Source: Allodiplogaster sudhausi (lineage: Eukaryota > Nematoda > Chromadorea > Rhabditida > Diplogasteridae). Taken from it: a DNA stretch of 64,000 bases. Each line of letters begins with the position of its first letter. Within the stretch, counting starts at the first letter, position 1. A model generated the notes under the pieces. That model saw only the letters and a program-made list of their open reading frames with translations. It was not told the DNA's origin and ran no database searches. This document shows positions 36,629 to 51,584 of this stretch, piece after piece. Location: NCBI GenBank assembly GCA_945643635.1, contig CALZFC010000075.1, positions 639,501-703,500 of the forward strand, written 5' to 3'. A program made the translations under genes and the position numbers.

Positions 36629-38405
36629 GAGAGAAAATATGTTGTCTGGAAAAGGAGGCCGATGTAGGGTGCGTTGGGATGATGCGGTTCGAAACTATTC
36701 TTCATCCCTGTCTAAGGACCTATTGCTTAAGGTACCTGTGAAGATCAAGCTCGCTGAAAGGCGTGGCTTGACTTAAATTTTGGAATGGCTATACTTTGGT
36801 AGAGCCGATATAATTCTAAATATGTGAGCTAATTTGCTTTAATTTATTATTTAATATTTCGCTGTAACACAAATGTAAATTCTCTAGTCGCTCGTTTATG
36901 GACGGTTTTCTATCACACCTCAAAGTTTTTGATATTGCTACCTGACTTAACCTTGAGAGAAAATACGTTGTCTGGAAAAGGAGGCCGATGTAGGGTGCGT
37001 TGTGATGATGCGGTTCGAAACTATTCGTTCGTCGTTGTCTAAGGACCTGTAGTTTGAGGTACTTGTGAAGATCAAGCTCGCTGAAAGGCGTGGCTTGACT
37101 TAAATTTTGGAATGGCTTTACTTTGGTAGAGCCGGTATAATTCTAAATATATAAGCTAATTTGCTTTAATTTATTATTTAATATTTCGCTGTAACACAAA
37201 TGTAAATTCTCTAGTCGCTCGTTTATGGACGGTTTTCTATCACACCTCAAAGTTTTTGATATTGCTGCCTGACTTAACGTTGAGAGAAAATATGTTGTCT
37301 GGAAAAGGAGGACGATGTAGGGTGCGTTGGGATGATGCGGTTCGAAACTATTCGTTCATCCCTGTCTAAGGACCTATTGCTTAAGGTACCTGTGAAGATC
37401 AAGCTCGCTGAAAGGCGTGGCTTGACTTAAATTTTGGAATGGCTTTACTTTGGTAGAGCCGATATAATTCTAAATATGTGAGCTAATTTGCTTTAATTTA
37501 TTATTTAATATTTCGCTGTAACACAAATGTAAATTCTCTAGTCGCTCGTTTATGGACGGTTTGCTATCACACCTCAAAGTTTTTGATATTGCTGCCTGAC
37601 TTAACCTTGAGAGAAAATACGTTGTCTGGAAAAGGAGGCCGATGTAGGGTGCGTTGTGATGATGCGGTTCGAAACTATTCGTTCATCCCTGTCTAAGGAC
37701 CTATTGCTTAAGGTACCTGTGAAGATCAAGCTCGCTGAAAGGCGTGACTTGACCTAAATTTTGAAATCGCTTTTCTTTGGTAGAGCCGATATAATTCTAA
37801 ATATGTAAGCTAATTTGCTTTAATTTATTATTTAATATTTCGCTGTAACACAAATGTAAATTCTCTAGTCGCTCGTTTATGGACGGTTTGCTATCACACC
37901 TCAAAGTTTTTGATATTGCTGCCTGACTTAACCTTGAGAGAAAATACGTTGTCTGGAAAAGGAGGCCGATGTAGGGTGCGTTGTGATGATGCGGTTCGAA
38001 ACTATTCGTTCATCCCTGTCTAAGGACCTATTGCTTAAGGTACCTGTGAAGATCAAGCTCGCTGAAAGGCGTGGCTTGACTTAAATTTTGGAATGGCTAT
38101 ACTTTGGTAGAGCCGATATAATTCTAAATATGTGAGCTAATTTGCTTTAATTTATTATTTAATATTTCGCTGTAACACAAATGTAAATTCTCTAGTCGCT
38201 CGTTTATGGACGGTTTGCTATCACACCTCAAGTTTTTGATATTGCTGCCTGACTTAACCTTGAGAGAAAATACGTTGTCTGGAAAAGGAGGCCGATGTAG
38301 GGTGCGTTGTGATGATGCGGTTCGAAACTATTCGTTCGTCGTTGTCTAAGGACCTGTAGTTTGAGGTACTTGTGAAGATCAAGCTCGCTGAAAGGCGTGG
38401 CTTGA
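36445..38405 (+). repeat. Second run of consecutive L units (six)
   Basis: L modules at 36629, 36955, 37282, 37609, 37936 and 38262 are spaced 326-327 bp with no S between. Inserts alternate between the GTTCATCCCTG and GTTCGTCGTTG types, unlike the GTTCGTTGCTG type of zone B, so this run arose separately. Private changes include a lost base in CTATTCTTCATCCC near 36,698, GGAGGACGATG near 37,308, and CACCTCAAGTTTTTG near 38,225. Confidence 0.9.
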
Positions 38406-41232
38406 CTTAAATTTTGGAATGGCTTTACTTTGGTAGAGCCGGTATTATTCTAAATATATAAGCTAATTTGCTTTAATTTATTATTTAATATTTCGCTGTA
38501 ACACAAATGTAAATTCTCTAGGCGCTCGTTCATGGACGGTTTTCTATCACACCTCGAAGTTTTTGATAGCTGCCAGGCTTAACGTTGACTTAAATTTTGA
38601 AATGGCTTTTCTTTGGTAGAACCGATATAATTCTAAATATGTAAGCTAATTTGCTTTAATTTATTATTTAATATTTCGCTGTAACACAAATGTAAATTCT
38701 CTAGTCGCTCGTTTATGGACGGTTTTCAATCACACCTCGAAGTTTTTGATATTGCTGCCAGGCTTAACGTTGACTTAAATTTTGTACTGACTATAGTTTG
38801 GTAGAGCCGATATAATTCTAAATATGTAAGCTAATTTGCTTTAATTTATTACTTAATATTTCGCTGTAACACAAATGTAAATTCTCTAGTCGCTCGTTTA
38901 TGGACGGTTTTCAATCACACCTCGAAGTTTTTGATACTGCTGCCAGGCTTAACGTTGACTTAAATTTTGAAATGGCTTTTCTTTGGTAGAACCGATATAA
39001 TTCTAAATATGTAAGCTAATTTGCTTTAATTTATTATTTAATATTTCGCTGTAACACAAATGTAAATTCTATAGTCGCTCGTTTATGGACGGTTTTCAAT
39101 CACACCTCGAAGTTTTTGATATTGCTGCCAGGCTTAACGTTGACTTAAATTTTGAAATGGCTTTTCTTTGGTAGAACCGATATAATTCTAAATATGTAAG
39201 CTAATTTGCTTTAATTTATTATTTAATATTTCGCTGTAACACAAATGTAAATTCTCTAGTCGCTCGTTCATGGACGGTTTTCTATCACACCTCGAAGTTT
39301 TTGATAGCTGCCAGGCTTAACGTTGACTTAAATTTTGAAATGGCTTTTCTTTGGTAGAGCCGATATAATTCTAAATATGTAAGCTAATTTGCTTTAATTT
39401 ATTATTTAATATTTCGCTGTAACACAAATGTAAATTCTATAGTCGCTCGTTTATGGACGGTTTTCAATCACACCTCGAAGTTTTTGATATTGCTGCCAGG
39501 CTTAACGTTGACTTAAATTTTGAAATGGCTTTTCTTTGGTAGAACCGATATAATTCTAAATATGTAAGCTAATTTGCTTTAATTTATTATTTAATATTTC
39601 GCTGTAACACAAATGTAAATTCTCTAGTCGCTCGTTCATGGACGGTTTTCTATCACACCTCGAAGTTTTTGATAGCTGCCAGGCTTAACGTTGACTTAAA
39701 TTTTGAAATCGCTTTTCTTTGGTAGAGCCGATATAATTCTAAATATGTAAGCTAATTTGCTTTAATTTATTATTTAATATTTAGCTGTAACACAAATGTA
39801 AATTCTCTAGTCGCTCGTTTATGGACGGTTTGCTATCACACCTCAAAGTTTTTGATATTGCTGCCTGACTTAACCTTGAGAGAAAATACGTTGTCTGGAA
39901 AAGGAGGCCGATGTAGGGTGCGTTGTGATGATGCGGTTCGAAACTATTCGTTCGTCGTTGTCTAAGGACCTATTGCTTAAGGTACCTGTGAAGATCAAGC
40001 TCGCTGAAAGGCGTGGCTTGACTTAAATTTTGGAATGGCTATACTTTGGTAGAGCCGATATAATTCTAAATATGTGAGCTAATTTGCTTTAATTTATTAT
40101 TTAATATTTCGCTGTAACACAAATGTAAATTCTCTAGTCGCTCGTTTATGGACTGTTTTCTATCACACCTCGAAGTTTTTGATAGCTGCCAGGCTTAACG
40201 TTGACTTAAATTTTGAAATCGCTTTTCTTTGGTAGAGCCGATATAATTCTAAATATGTAAGCTAATTTGCTTTAATTTATTATTTAATATTTCGCTGTAA
40301 CACAAATGTAAATTCTCTAGTCGCTCGTTTATGGACGGTTTGCTATCACACCTCAAAGTTTTTGATATTGCTGCCTGACTTAACCTTGAGAGAAAATACG
40401 TTGTCTGGAAAAGGAGGCCGATGTAGGGTGCGTTGTGATGATGCGGTTCGAAACTATTCGTTCGTCGTTGTCTAAGGACCTGTAGTTTGAGGTACTTGTG
40501 AAGATCAAGCTCGCTGAAAGGCGTGGCTTGACTTAAATTTTGAAATCGCTTTTCTTTGGTAGAGCCGGTATAATTCTAAATATATAAGCTAATTTGCTTT
40601 AATTTATTATTTAATATTTCGCTGTAACACAAATGTAAATTCTCTAGTCGCTCGTTCATGGACGGTTTTCTATCACACCTCGAAGTTTTTGATAGCTGCC
40701 AGGCTTAACGGACTTAAATTTTGTACTGGCTTTACTTTGGTAGAGCCGATATAATTCTAAATATGTGCTAATTTGCTTTAATTTATTACTTAATATTTCG
40801 CTGTAACACAAATGTAAATTCTCTAGTCGCTCGTTTATGGACGGTTTTCAATCACACCTCGAAGTTTTTGATATTGCTGCCTGACTTAACGTTGAGAGAA
40901 AATATGTTGTCTGGAAAAGGAGGCCGATGTAGGGTGCGTTGGGATGATGCGGTTCGAAACTATTCGTTCATCGCTGTCTAAGGACCTATTGCTTAACGTA
41001 CCTGTGAAGATCAAGCTCGCTGAAAGGCGTGGCTTGACCTAAATTTTCGAATGGCTTTACTTTGGTAGAGCCGATATAATTCTAAATATGTGAGCTAATT
41101 TGCTTTAATTTATTATTTAATATTTCGCTGTAACACAAATGTAAATTCTATAGTCGCTCGTTTATGGACGGTTTTCAATCACACCTCGAAGTTTTTGATA
41201 TTGCTGCCAGGCTTAACGTTGACTTAAATTTT

Positions 41233-42897
41233 GAAATGGCTTTTCTTTGGTAGAACCGATATAATTCTAAATATGTAAGCTAATTTGCTTTAATTTATTA
41301 TTTAATATTTCGCTGTAACACAAATGTAAATTCTATAGTCGCTCGTTTATGGACGGTTTTCTATCACACCTCAAAGTTGTTGATATTGCTGCCAGGCTTA
41401 ACGTTGACTTAAATTTTGAAATGGCTTTTCTTTGGTAGAACCGATATAATTCTAAATATGTAAGCTAATTTGCTTTAATTTATTATTTAATATTTCGCTG
41501 TAACACAAATGTAAATTCTCTAGTCGCTCGTTTATGGACGGTTTTCAATCACACCTCGAAGTTTTTGATACTGCTGCCAGGCTTAACGTTGACTTAAATT
41601 TTGAAATGGCTTTTCTTTGGTAGAACCGATATAATTCTAAATATGTAAGCTAATTTGCTTTAATTTATTATTTAATATTTCGCTGTAACACAAATGTAAA
41701 TTCTATAGTCGCTCGTTTATGGACGGTTTTCAATCACACCTCGAAGTTTTTGATATTGCTGCCAGGCTTAACGTTGACTTAAATTTTGAAATGGCTTTTC
41801 TTTGGTAGAACCGATATAATTCTAAATATGTAAGCTAATTTGCTTTAATTTATTATTTAATATTTCGCTGTAACACAAATGTAAATTCTATAGTCGCTCG
41901 TTTATGGACGGTTTTCTATCACACCTCAAAGTTGTTGATATTGCTGCCAGGCTTAACGTTGACTTAAATTTTGAAATGGCTTTTCTTTGGTAGAACCGAT
42001 ATAATTCTAAATATGTAAGCTAATTTGCTTTAATTTATTATTTAATATTTCGCTGTAACACAAATGTAAATTCTCTAGTCGCTCGTTTATGGACGGTTTT
42101 CAATCACACCTCGAAGTTTTTGATACTGCTGCCAGGCTTAACGTTGACTTAAATTTTGAAATGGCTTTTCTTTGGTAGAACCGATATAATTCTAAATATG
42201 TAAGCTAATTTGCTTTAATTTATTATTTAATATTTCGCTGTAACACAAATGTAAATTCTATAGTCGCTCGTTTATGGACGGTTTTCAATCACACCTCGAA
42301 GTTTTTGATATTGCTGCCAGGCTTAACGTTGACTTAAATTTTGAAATGGCTTTTCTTTGGTAGAACCGATATAATTCTAAATATGTAAGCTAATTTGCTT
42401 TAATTTATTATTTAATATTTCGCTGTAACACAAATGTAAATTCTATAGTCGCTCGTTTATGGACGGTTTTCTATCACACCTCAAAGTTGTTGATATTGCT
42501 GCCAGGCTTAACGTTGACTTAAATTTTGAAATGGCTTTTCTTTGGTAGAACCGATATAATTCTAAATATGTAAGCTAATTTGCTTTAATTTATTATTTAA
42601 TATTTCGCTGTAACACAAATGTAAATTCTCTAGTCGCTCGTTTATGGACGGTTTTCAATCACACCTCGAAGTTTTTGATACTGTTGCCAGGCTTAACGTT
42701 GACTTAAATTTTGAAATGGCTTTTCTTTGGTAGAACCGATATAATTCTAAATATGTAAGCTAATTTGCTTTAATTTATTATTTAATATTTCGCTGTAACA
42801 CAAATGTAAATTCTATAGTCGCTCGTTTATGGACGGTTTTCAATCACACCTCGAAGTTTTTGATATTGCTGCCAGGCTTAACGTTGACTTAAATTTT
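41233..42897 (+). repeat. 555-bp trimer higher-order repeat, three copies
   Basis: The variant CAAAGTTGTTGATATT occurs at about 41,376, 41,931 and 42,486, exactly 555 bp apart. Each period is three 185-bp S units. The first has CTATAG with TTCTATC and GTTGTTG. The second has CTCTAG with TTCAATC and GATACTG. The third has CTATAG with TTCAATC and GATATTG. The array ends cleanly where a GTACTGACTATAG head begins at 42,898. The third copy has GATACTGTTGCC in place of GATACTGCTGCC. Confidence 0.88.
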
Positions 42898-45800
42898 GTA
42901 CTGACTATAGTTTGGTAGAGCCGATATAATTCTAAATATGTAAGCTAATTTGCTTTAATTTATTACTTAATATTTCGCTGTAACACAAATGTAAATTCTC
43001 TAGTCGCTCGTTTATGGACGGTTTTCAATCACACCTCGAAGTTTTTGATACTGCTGCCAGGCTTAACGTTGACTTAAATTTTGAAATGGCTTTTCTTTGG
43101 TAGAACCGATATAATTCTAAATATGTAAGCTAATTTGCTTTAATTTATTATTTAATATTTCGCTATGTAAATTCTATAGTCGCTCGTTTATGGACGGTTT
43201 TCAATCACACCTCGAAGTTTTTGATATTGCTGCCAGGCTTAACGTTGACTTAAATTTTGAAATGGCTTTTCTTTGGTAGAACCGATATAATTCTAAATAT
43301 GTAAGCTAATTTGCTTTAATTTATTATTTAATATTTCGCTGTAACACAAATGTAAATTCTCTAGTCGCTCGTTTATGGACGGTTTGCTATCACACCTCAA
43401 AGTTTTTGATATTGCTGCCTGACTTAACCTTGAGAGAAAATACGTTGTCTGGAAAAGGAGGCCGATGTAGGGTGCGTTGTGATGATGCGGTTCGAAACTA
43501 TTCGTTCGTCGTTGTCTAAGGACCTGTAGTTTGAGGTACTTGTGAAGATCAAGCTCGCTGAAAGGCGTGGCTTGACTTAAATTTTGGAATGGCTTTTCTT
43601 TGGTAGAGCCGGTATAATTCTAAATATGTAAGCTAATTTGCTTTAATTTATTATTTAATATTTCGCTGTAACACAAATGTAAATTCTCTAGTCGCTCGTT
43701 TATGGACGGTTTTCTATCACACCTCAAAGTTGTTGATATTGCTGCCAGGCTTAACGTTGACTTAAATTTTGAAATGGCTTTTCTTTGGTAGAACCGATAT
43801 AATTCTAAATATGTAAGCTAATTTGCTTTAATTTATTATTTAATATTTCGCTGTAACACAAATGTAAATTCTCTAGTCGCTCGTTTATGGACGGTTTTCA
43901 ATCACACCTCGAAGTTTTTGATACTGCTGCCAGGCTTAACGTTGACTTAAATTTTGAAATGGCTTTTCTTTGGTAGAACCGATATAATTCTAAATATGTA
44001 AGCTAATTTGCTTTAATTTACTATTTAATATTTCGCTGTAACACAAATGTAAATTCTCTAGGCGCTCGTTCATGGACGGTTTTCTATCACACCTCGAAGT
44101 TTTTGATAGCTGCCAGGCTTAACGTTGACTTAAATTTTGAAATGGCTTTTCTTTGGTAGAACCGATATAATTCTAAATATGTAAGCTAATTTGCTTTAAT
44201 TTATTATTTAATATTTCGGTGTAACACAAATGTAAATTCTCTAGTCGCTCGTTTATGGACGGTTTTCTATCACACCTCAAAGTTTTTGATATTGCTGCCA
44301 GGCTTAACGTTGACTTAAATTTTGAAATGGCTTTTCTTTGGTAGAACCGATATAATTCTAAATATGTAAGCTAATTTGCTTTAATTTATTATTTAATATT
44401 TCGCTGTAACACAAATGTAAATTCTCTAGTCGCTCGTTTATGGACGGTTTTCAATCACACCTCGAAGTTTTTGATACTGCTGCCAGGCTTAACGTTGACT
44501 TAAATTTTGAAATGGCTTTTCTTTGGTAGAACCGATATAATTCTAAATATGTAAGCTAATTTGCTTTAATTTACTATTTAATATTTCGCTGTAACACAAA
44601 TGTAAATTCTCTAGGCGCTCGTTCATGGACGGTTTTCTATCACACCTCGAAGTTTTTGATAGCTGCCAGGCTTAACGTTGACTTAAATTTTGAAATGGCT
44701 TTTCTTTGGTAGAACCGATATAATTCTAAATATGTAAGCTAATTTGCTTTAATTTATTATTTAATATTTCGCTGTAACACAAATGTAAATTCTCTAGTCG
44801 CTCGTTTATGGACGGTTTTCTATCACACCTCAAAGTTGTTGATATTGCTGCCAGGCTTAACGTTGACTTAAATTTTGAAATGGCTTTTCTTTGGTAGAAC
44901 CGATATAATTCTAAATATGTAAGCTAATTTGCTTTAATTTATTATTTAATATTTCGCTGTAACACAAATGTAAATTCTCTAGTCGCTCGTTTATGGACGG
45001 TTTTCAATCACACCTCGAAGTTTTTGATACTGCTGCCAGGCTTAACGTTGACTTAAATTTTGAAATGGCTTTTCTTTGGTAGAACCGATATAATTCTAAA
45101 TATGTAAGCTAATTTGCTTTAATTTATTATTTAATATTTCGCTGTAACACAAATGTAAATTCTATAGTCGCTCGTTTATGGACGGTTTTCAATCACACCT
45201 CGAAGTTTTTGATATTGCTGCCAGGCTTAACGTTGACTTAAATTTTGTACTGACTATAGTTTGGTAGAGCCGATATAATTCTAAATATGTAAGCTAATTT
45301 GCTTTAATTTATTACTTAATATTTCGCTGTAACACAAATGTAAATTCTCTAGTCGCTCGTTTATGGACGGTTTTCAATCACACCTCGAAGTTTTTGATAC
45401 TGCTGCCAGGCTTAACGTTGACTTAAATTTTGAAATGGCTTTTCTTTGGTAGAACCGATATAATTCTAAATATGTAAGCTAATTTGCTTTAATTTATTAT
45501 TTAATATTTCGCTGTAACACAAATGTAAATTCTCTAGTCGCTCGTTTATGGACGGTTTGCTATCACACCTCAAAGTTTTTGATATTGCTGCCTGACTTAA
45601 CCTTGAGAGAAAATACGTTGTCTGGAAAAGGAGGCCGATGTAGGGTGCGTTGTGATGATGCGGTTCGAAACTATTCGTTCGTCGTTGTCTAAGGACCTGT
45701 AGTTTGAGGTACTTGTGAAGATCAAGCTCGCTGAAAGGCGTGGCTTGACTTAAATTTTGAAATGGCTTTTCTTTGGTAGAACCGATATAATTCTAAATAT

Positions 45801-48800
45801 GTAAGCTAATTTGCTTTAATTTATTATTTAATATTTCGCTGTAACACAAATGTAAATTCAATAGTCGCTCGTTTATGGACGGTTTTCAATCACACCTCGA
45901 AGTTTTTGATATTGCTGAAAGGCTTAACGTTGACTTAAATTTTGTACTGACTATAGTTTGGTAGAGCCGATATAATTCTAAATATGTAAGCTAATTTGCT
46001 TTAATTTATTACTTAATATTTCGCTGTAACACAAATGTAAATTCTCTAGTCGCTCGTTTATGGACGGTTTTCAATCACACCTCGAAGTTTTTGATACTGC
46101 TGCCAGGCTTAACGTTGACTTAAATTTTGAAATGGCTTTTCTTTGGTAGAACCGATATAATTCTAAATATGTAAGCTAATTTGCTTTAATTTATTATTTA
46201 ATATTTCGCTGTAACACAAATGTAAATTCTATAGTCGCTCGTTTATGGACGGTTTTCAATCACACCTCGAAGTTTTTGATATTGCTGCCAGGCTTAACGT
46301 TGACTTAAATTTTGGAATGGCTTTACTTTGGTAGAGCCGGTATAATTCTAAATATTAAGCTAATTTGCTTTAATTTATTATTTAATATTTCGCTGTAACA
46401 CAAATGTAAATTCTCTAGTCGCTCGTTTATGGACGGTTTTCAATCACACCTCAAAGTTTTTGATATTGCTGCCAGGCTTAACGTTGACTTAAATTTTGTA
46501 ATGACTATAGTTTGGTAGAACCGATATAATTCTAAATATGTAAGCTAATTTGCTTTAATTTATTATTTAATATTTCGCTGTAACACAAATGTAAATTCTC
46601 TAGTCGCTCGTTTATGGACGGTTATCATCACACCTCGAAGTTTTTGATATTGCTGCCTGACTTAACGTTGAGAGAAAATATGTTGTCTGGAAAAGGAGGC
46701 CGATGTAGGGTGCGTTGGGATGATGCGGTTCGAAACTATTCGTTCATCGCTGTCTAAGGACCTATTGCTTAAGGTACCTGTGAAGATCAAGCTCGCTGAA
46801 AGGCGTGGCTTGACCTAAATTTTCGAATGGCTATACTTTGGTAGAGCCGATATAATTCTAAATATGTGAGCTAATTTGCTTTAATTTATTATTTAATATT
46901 TCGCTGTAACACAAATGTAAATTCTATAGTCGCTCGTTTATGGACGGTTTTCAATCACACCTCGAAGTTTTTGATATTGCTGCCAGGCTTAACGTTGACT
47001 TAAATTTTGAAATGGCTTTTCTTTGGTAGAACCGATATAATTCTAAATATGTAAGCTAATTTGCTTTAATTTATTATTTAATATTTCGCTGTAACACAAA
47101 TGTAAATTCTATAGTCGCTCGTTTATGGACGGTTTTCAATCACACCTCGAAGTTTTTGATATTGCTGCCAGGCTTAACGTTGACTTAAATTTTGAAATGG
47201 CTTTTCTTTGGTAGAACCGATATAATTCTAAATATGTAAGCTAATTTGCTTTAATTTATTATTTAATATTTCGCTGTAACACAAATGTAAATTCTATAGT
47301 CGCTCGTTTATGGACGGTTTTCAATCACACCTCGAAGTTTTTGATATTGCTGCCAGGCTTAACGTTGACTTAAATTTTGAAATGGCTTTTCTTTGGTAGA
47401 ACCGATATAATTCTAAATATGTAAGCTAATTTGCTTTAATTTATTATTTAATATTTCGCTGTAACACAAATGTAAATTCTCTAGTCGCTCGTTTATGGAC
47501 GGTTTTCAATCACACCTCGAAGTTTTTGATATTGCTGCCAGGCTTAACGTTGACTTAAATTTTGTACTGACTATAGTTTGGTAGAGCCGATATAATTCTA
47601 AATATGTAAGCTAATTTGCTTTAATTTATTACTTAATATTTCGCTGTAACACAAATGTAAATTCTCTAGTCGCTCGTTTATGGACGGTTTTCAATCACAC
47701 CTCGAAGTTTTTGATACTGCTGCCAGGCTTAACGTTGACTTAAATTTTGAAATGGCTTTTCTTTGGTAGAACCGATATAATTCTAAATATGTAAGCTAAT
47801 TTGCTTTAATTTATTATTTAATATTTCGCTGTAACACAAATGTAAATTCTATAGTCGCTCGTTTATGGACGGTTTTCAATCACACCTCGAAGTTTTTGAT
47901 ATTGCTGCCAGGCTTAACGTTGACTTAAATTTTGAAATGGCTTTTCTTTGGTAGAACCGATATAATTCTAAATATGTAAGCTAATTTGCTTTAATTTATT
48001 ATTTAATATTTCGCTGTAACACAAATGTAAATTCTCTAGTCGCTCGTTCATGGACGGTTTTCTATCACACCTCGAAGTTTTTGATAGCTGCCAGGCTTAA
48101 CGTTGACTTAAATTTTGAAATGGCTTTTCTTTGGTAGAGCCGATATAATTCTAAATATGTAAGCTAATTTGCTTTAATTTATTATTTAATATTTCGCTGT
48201 AACACAAATGTAAATTCTATAGTCGCTCGTTTATGGACGGTTTTCAATCACACCTCGAAGTTTTTGATATTGCTGCCAGGCTTAACGTTGACTTAAATTT
48301 TGAAATGGCTTTTCTTTGGTAGAACCGATATAATTCTAAATATGTAAGCTAATTTGCTTTAATTTATTATTTAATATTTCGCTGTAACACAAATGTAAAT
48401 TCTCTAGGCGCTCGTTCATGGACGGTTTTCTATCACACCTCGAAGTTTTTGATAGCTGCCAGGCTTAACGTTGACTTAAATTTTGAAATCGCTTTTCTTT
48501 GGTAGAGCCGATATAATTCTAAATATGTAAGCTAATTTGCTTTAATTTATTATTTAATATTTCGCTGTAACACAAATGTAAATTCTCTAGTCGCTCGTTT
48601 ATGGACGGTTTGCTATCACACCTCAAAGTTTTTGATATTGCTGCCTGACTTAACCTTGAGAGAAAATACGTTGTCTGGAAAAGGAGGCCGATGTAGGGTG
48701 CGTTGGGATGATGCGGTTCGAAACTATTCGTTCATCGCTGTCTAAGGACCTATTGCTTAAGTACCTGTGAAGATCAAGCTCGCTGAAAGGCGTGGCTTGA

Positions 48801-50104
48801 CCTAAATTTTCGAATGGCTATACTTTGGTAGAGCCGATATAATTCTAAATATGTGAGCTAATTTGCTTTAATTTATTATTTAATATTTCGCTGTAACACA
48901 AATGTAAATTCTATAGTCGCTCGTTTATGGACGGTTTTCAATCACACCTCGAAGTTTTTGATATTGCTGCCAGGCTTAACGTTGACTTAAATTTTGAAAT
49001 GGCTTTTCTTTGGTAGAACCGATATAATTCTAAATATGTAAGCTAATTTGCTTTAATTTATTATTTAATATTTCGCTGTAACACAAATGTAAATTCTATA
49101 GTCGCTCGTTTATGGACGGTTTTCTATCACACCTCAAAGTTGTTGATATTGCTGCCAGGCTTAACGTTGACTTAAATTTTGAAATGGCTTTTCTTTGGTA
49201 GAACCGATATAATTCTAAATATGTAAGCTAATTTGCTTTAATTTATTATTTAATATTTCGCTGTAACACAAATGTAAATTCTCTAGTCGCTCGTTTATGG
49301 ACGGTTTTCAATCACACCTCGAAGTTTTTGATACTGCTGCCAGGCTTAACGTTGACTTAAATTTTGAAATGGCTTTTCTTTGGTAGAACCGATATAATTC
49401 TAAATATGTAAGCTAATTTGCTTTAATTTATTATTTAATATTTCGCTGTAACACAAATGTAAATTCTATAGTCGCTCGTTTATGGACGGTTTTCAATCAC
49501 ACCTCGAAGTTTTTGATATTGCTGCCAGGCTTAACGTTGACTTAAATTTTGAAATGGCTTTTCTTTGGTAGAACCGATATAATTCTAAATATGTAAGCTA
49601 ATTTGCTTTAATTTATTATTTAATATTTCGCTGTAACACAAATGTAAATTCTATAGTCGCTCGTTTATGGACGGTTTTCTATCACACCTCAAAGTTTTGA
49701 TATTGCTGCCAGGCTTAACGTTGACTTAAATTTTGAAATGGCTTTTCTTCGGTAGAACCGATATAATTCTAAATATGTAAGCTAATTTGCTTTAATTTAT
49801 TATTTAATATTTCGCTGTAACACAAATGTAAATTCTCTAGTCGCTCGTTTATGGACGGTTTTCAATCACACCTCGAAGTTTTTGATACTGTTGCCAGGCT
49901 TAACGTTGACTTAAATTTTGAAATGGCTTTTCTTTGGTAGAACCGATATAATTCTAAATATGTAAGCTAATTTGCTTTAATTTATTATTTAATATTTCGC
50001 TGTAACACAAATGTAAATTCTATAGTCGCTCGTTTATGGACGGTTTTCAATCACACCTCGAAGTTTTTGATATTGCTGCCAGGCTTAACGTTGACTTAAA
50101 TTTT

Positions 50105-51584
50105 GTACTGACTATAGTTTGGTAGAGCCGATATAATTCTAAATATGTAAGCTAATTTGCTTTAATTTATTACTTAATATTTCGCTGTAACACAAATGTA
50201 AATTCTCTAGTCTCTCGTTTATGGACGGTTTTCAATCACACCTCGAAGTTTTTGATACTGCTGCCAGGCTTAACGTTGACTTAAATTTTGAAATGGCTTT
50301 TCTTTGGTAGAACCGATATAATTCTAAATATGTAAGCTAATTTGCTTTAATTTATTATTTAATATTTCGCTGTAACACAAATGTAAATTCTCTAGTCGCT
50401 CGTTTATGGACGGTTTTCAATCACACCTCGAAGTTTTTGATATTGCTGCCAGGCTTAACGTTGACTTAAATTTTGAAATGGCTTTTCTTTGGTAGAACCG
50501 ATATAATTCTAAATATGTAAGCTAATTTGCTTTAATTTATTATTTAATATTTCGCTGTAACACAAATGTAAATTCTATAGTCGCTCGTTTATGGACGGTT
50601 TTCTATCACACCTCAAAGTTGTTGATATTGCTGCCAGGCTTAACGTTGACTTAAATTTTGAAATGGCTTTTCTTTGGTAGAACCGATATAATTCTAAATA
50701 TGTAAGCTAATTTGCTTTAATTTATTATTTAATATTTCGCTGTAACACAAATGTAAATTCTCTAGTCGCTCGTTTATGGACGGTTTTCAATCACACCTCG
50801 AAGTTTTTGATACTGTTGCCAGGCTTAACGTTGACTTAAATTTTGAAATGGCTTTTCTTTGGTAGAACCGATATAATTCTAAATATGTAAGCTAATTTGC
50901 TTTAATTTATTATTTAATATTTCGCTGTAACACAAATGTAAATTCTATAGTCGCTCGTTTATGGACGGTTTTCAATCACACCTCGAAGTTTTTGATATTG
51001 CTGCCAGGCTTAACGTTGACTTAAATTTTGAAATGGCTTTTCTTTGGTAGAACCGATATAATTCTAAATATGTAAGCTAATTTGCTTTAATTTATTATTT
51101 AATATTTCGCTGTAACACAAATGTAAATTCTATAGTCGCTCGTTTATGGACGGTTTTCTATCACACCTCAAAGTTGTTGATATTGCTGCCAGGCTTAACG
51201 TTGACTTAAATTTTGAAATGGCTTTTCTTTGGTAGAACCGATATAATTCTAAATATGTAAGCTAATTTGCTTTAATTTATTATTTAATATTTCGCTGTAA
51301 CACAAATGTAAATTCTCTAGTCGCTCGTTTATGGACGGTTTTCAATCACACCTCGAAGTTTTTGATACTGTTGCCAGGCTTAACGTTGACTTAAATTTTG
51401 AAATGGCTTTTCTTTGGTAGAACCGATATAATTCTAAATATGTAAGCTAATTTGCTTTAATTTATTATTTAATATTTCGCTGTAACACAAATGTAAATTC
51501 TATAGTCGCTCGTTTATGGACGGTTTTCAATCACACCTCGAAGTTTTTGATATTGCTGCCAGGCTTAACGTTGACTTAAATTTT
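50105..51584 (+). repeat. 1,480-bp repeat period of eight S units
   Basis: The unit with a GTACTGACTATAG head and the rare CTCTAGTCTCTCG variant begins at 50,105 and again at 51,585, 1,480 bp later (8 x 185). Between them lie further GTTGTTG trimer copies at about 50,618 and 51,173 and several GATACTGTTGCC units. The same trimer pattern is also seen upstream from about 49,139. Trimer and octamer periods are thus nested. Confidence 0.75.

Noticed and set aside
36490..36705. 71-residue open frame on the minus strand
   Set aside because: It is the same antisense reading of an L unit, with the frame altered by a lost base near 36,698. It is a satellite shadow and not a gene.
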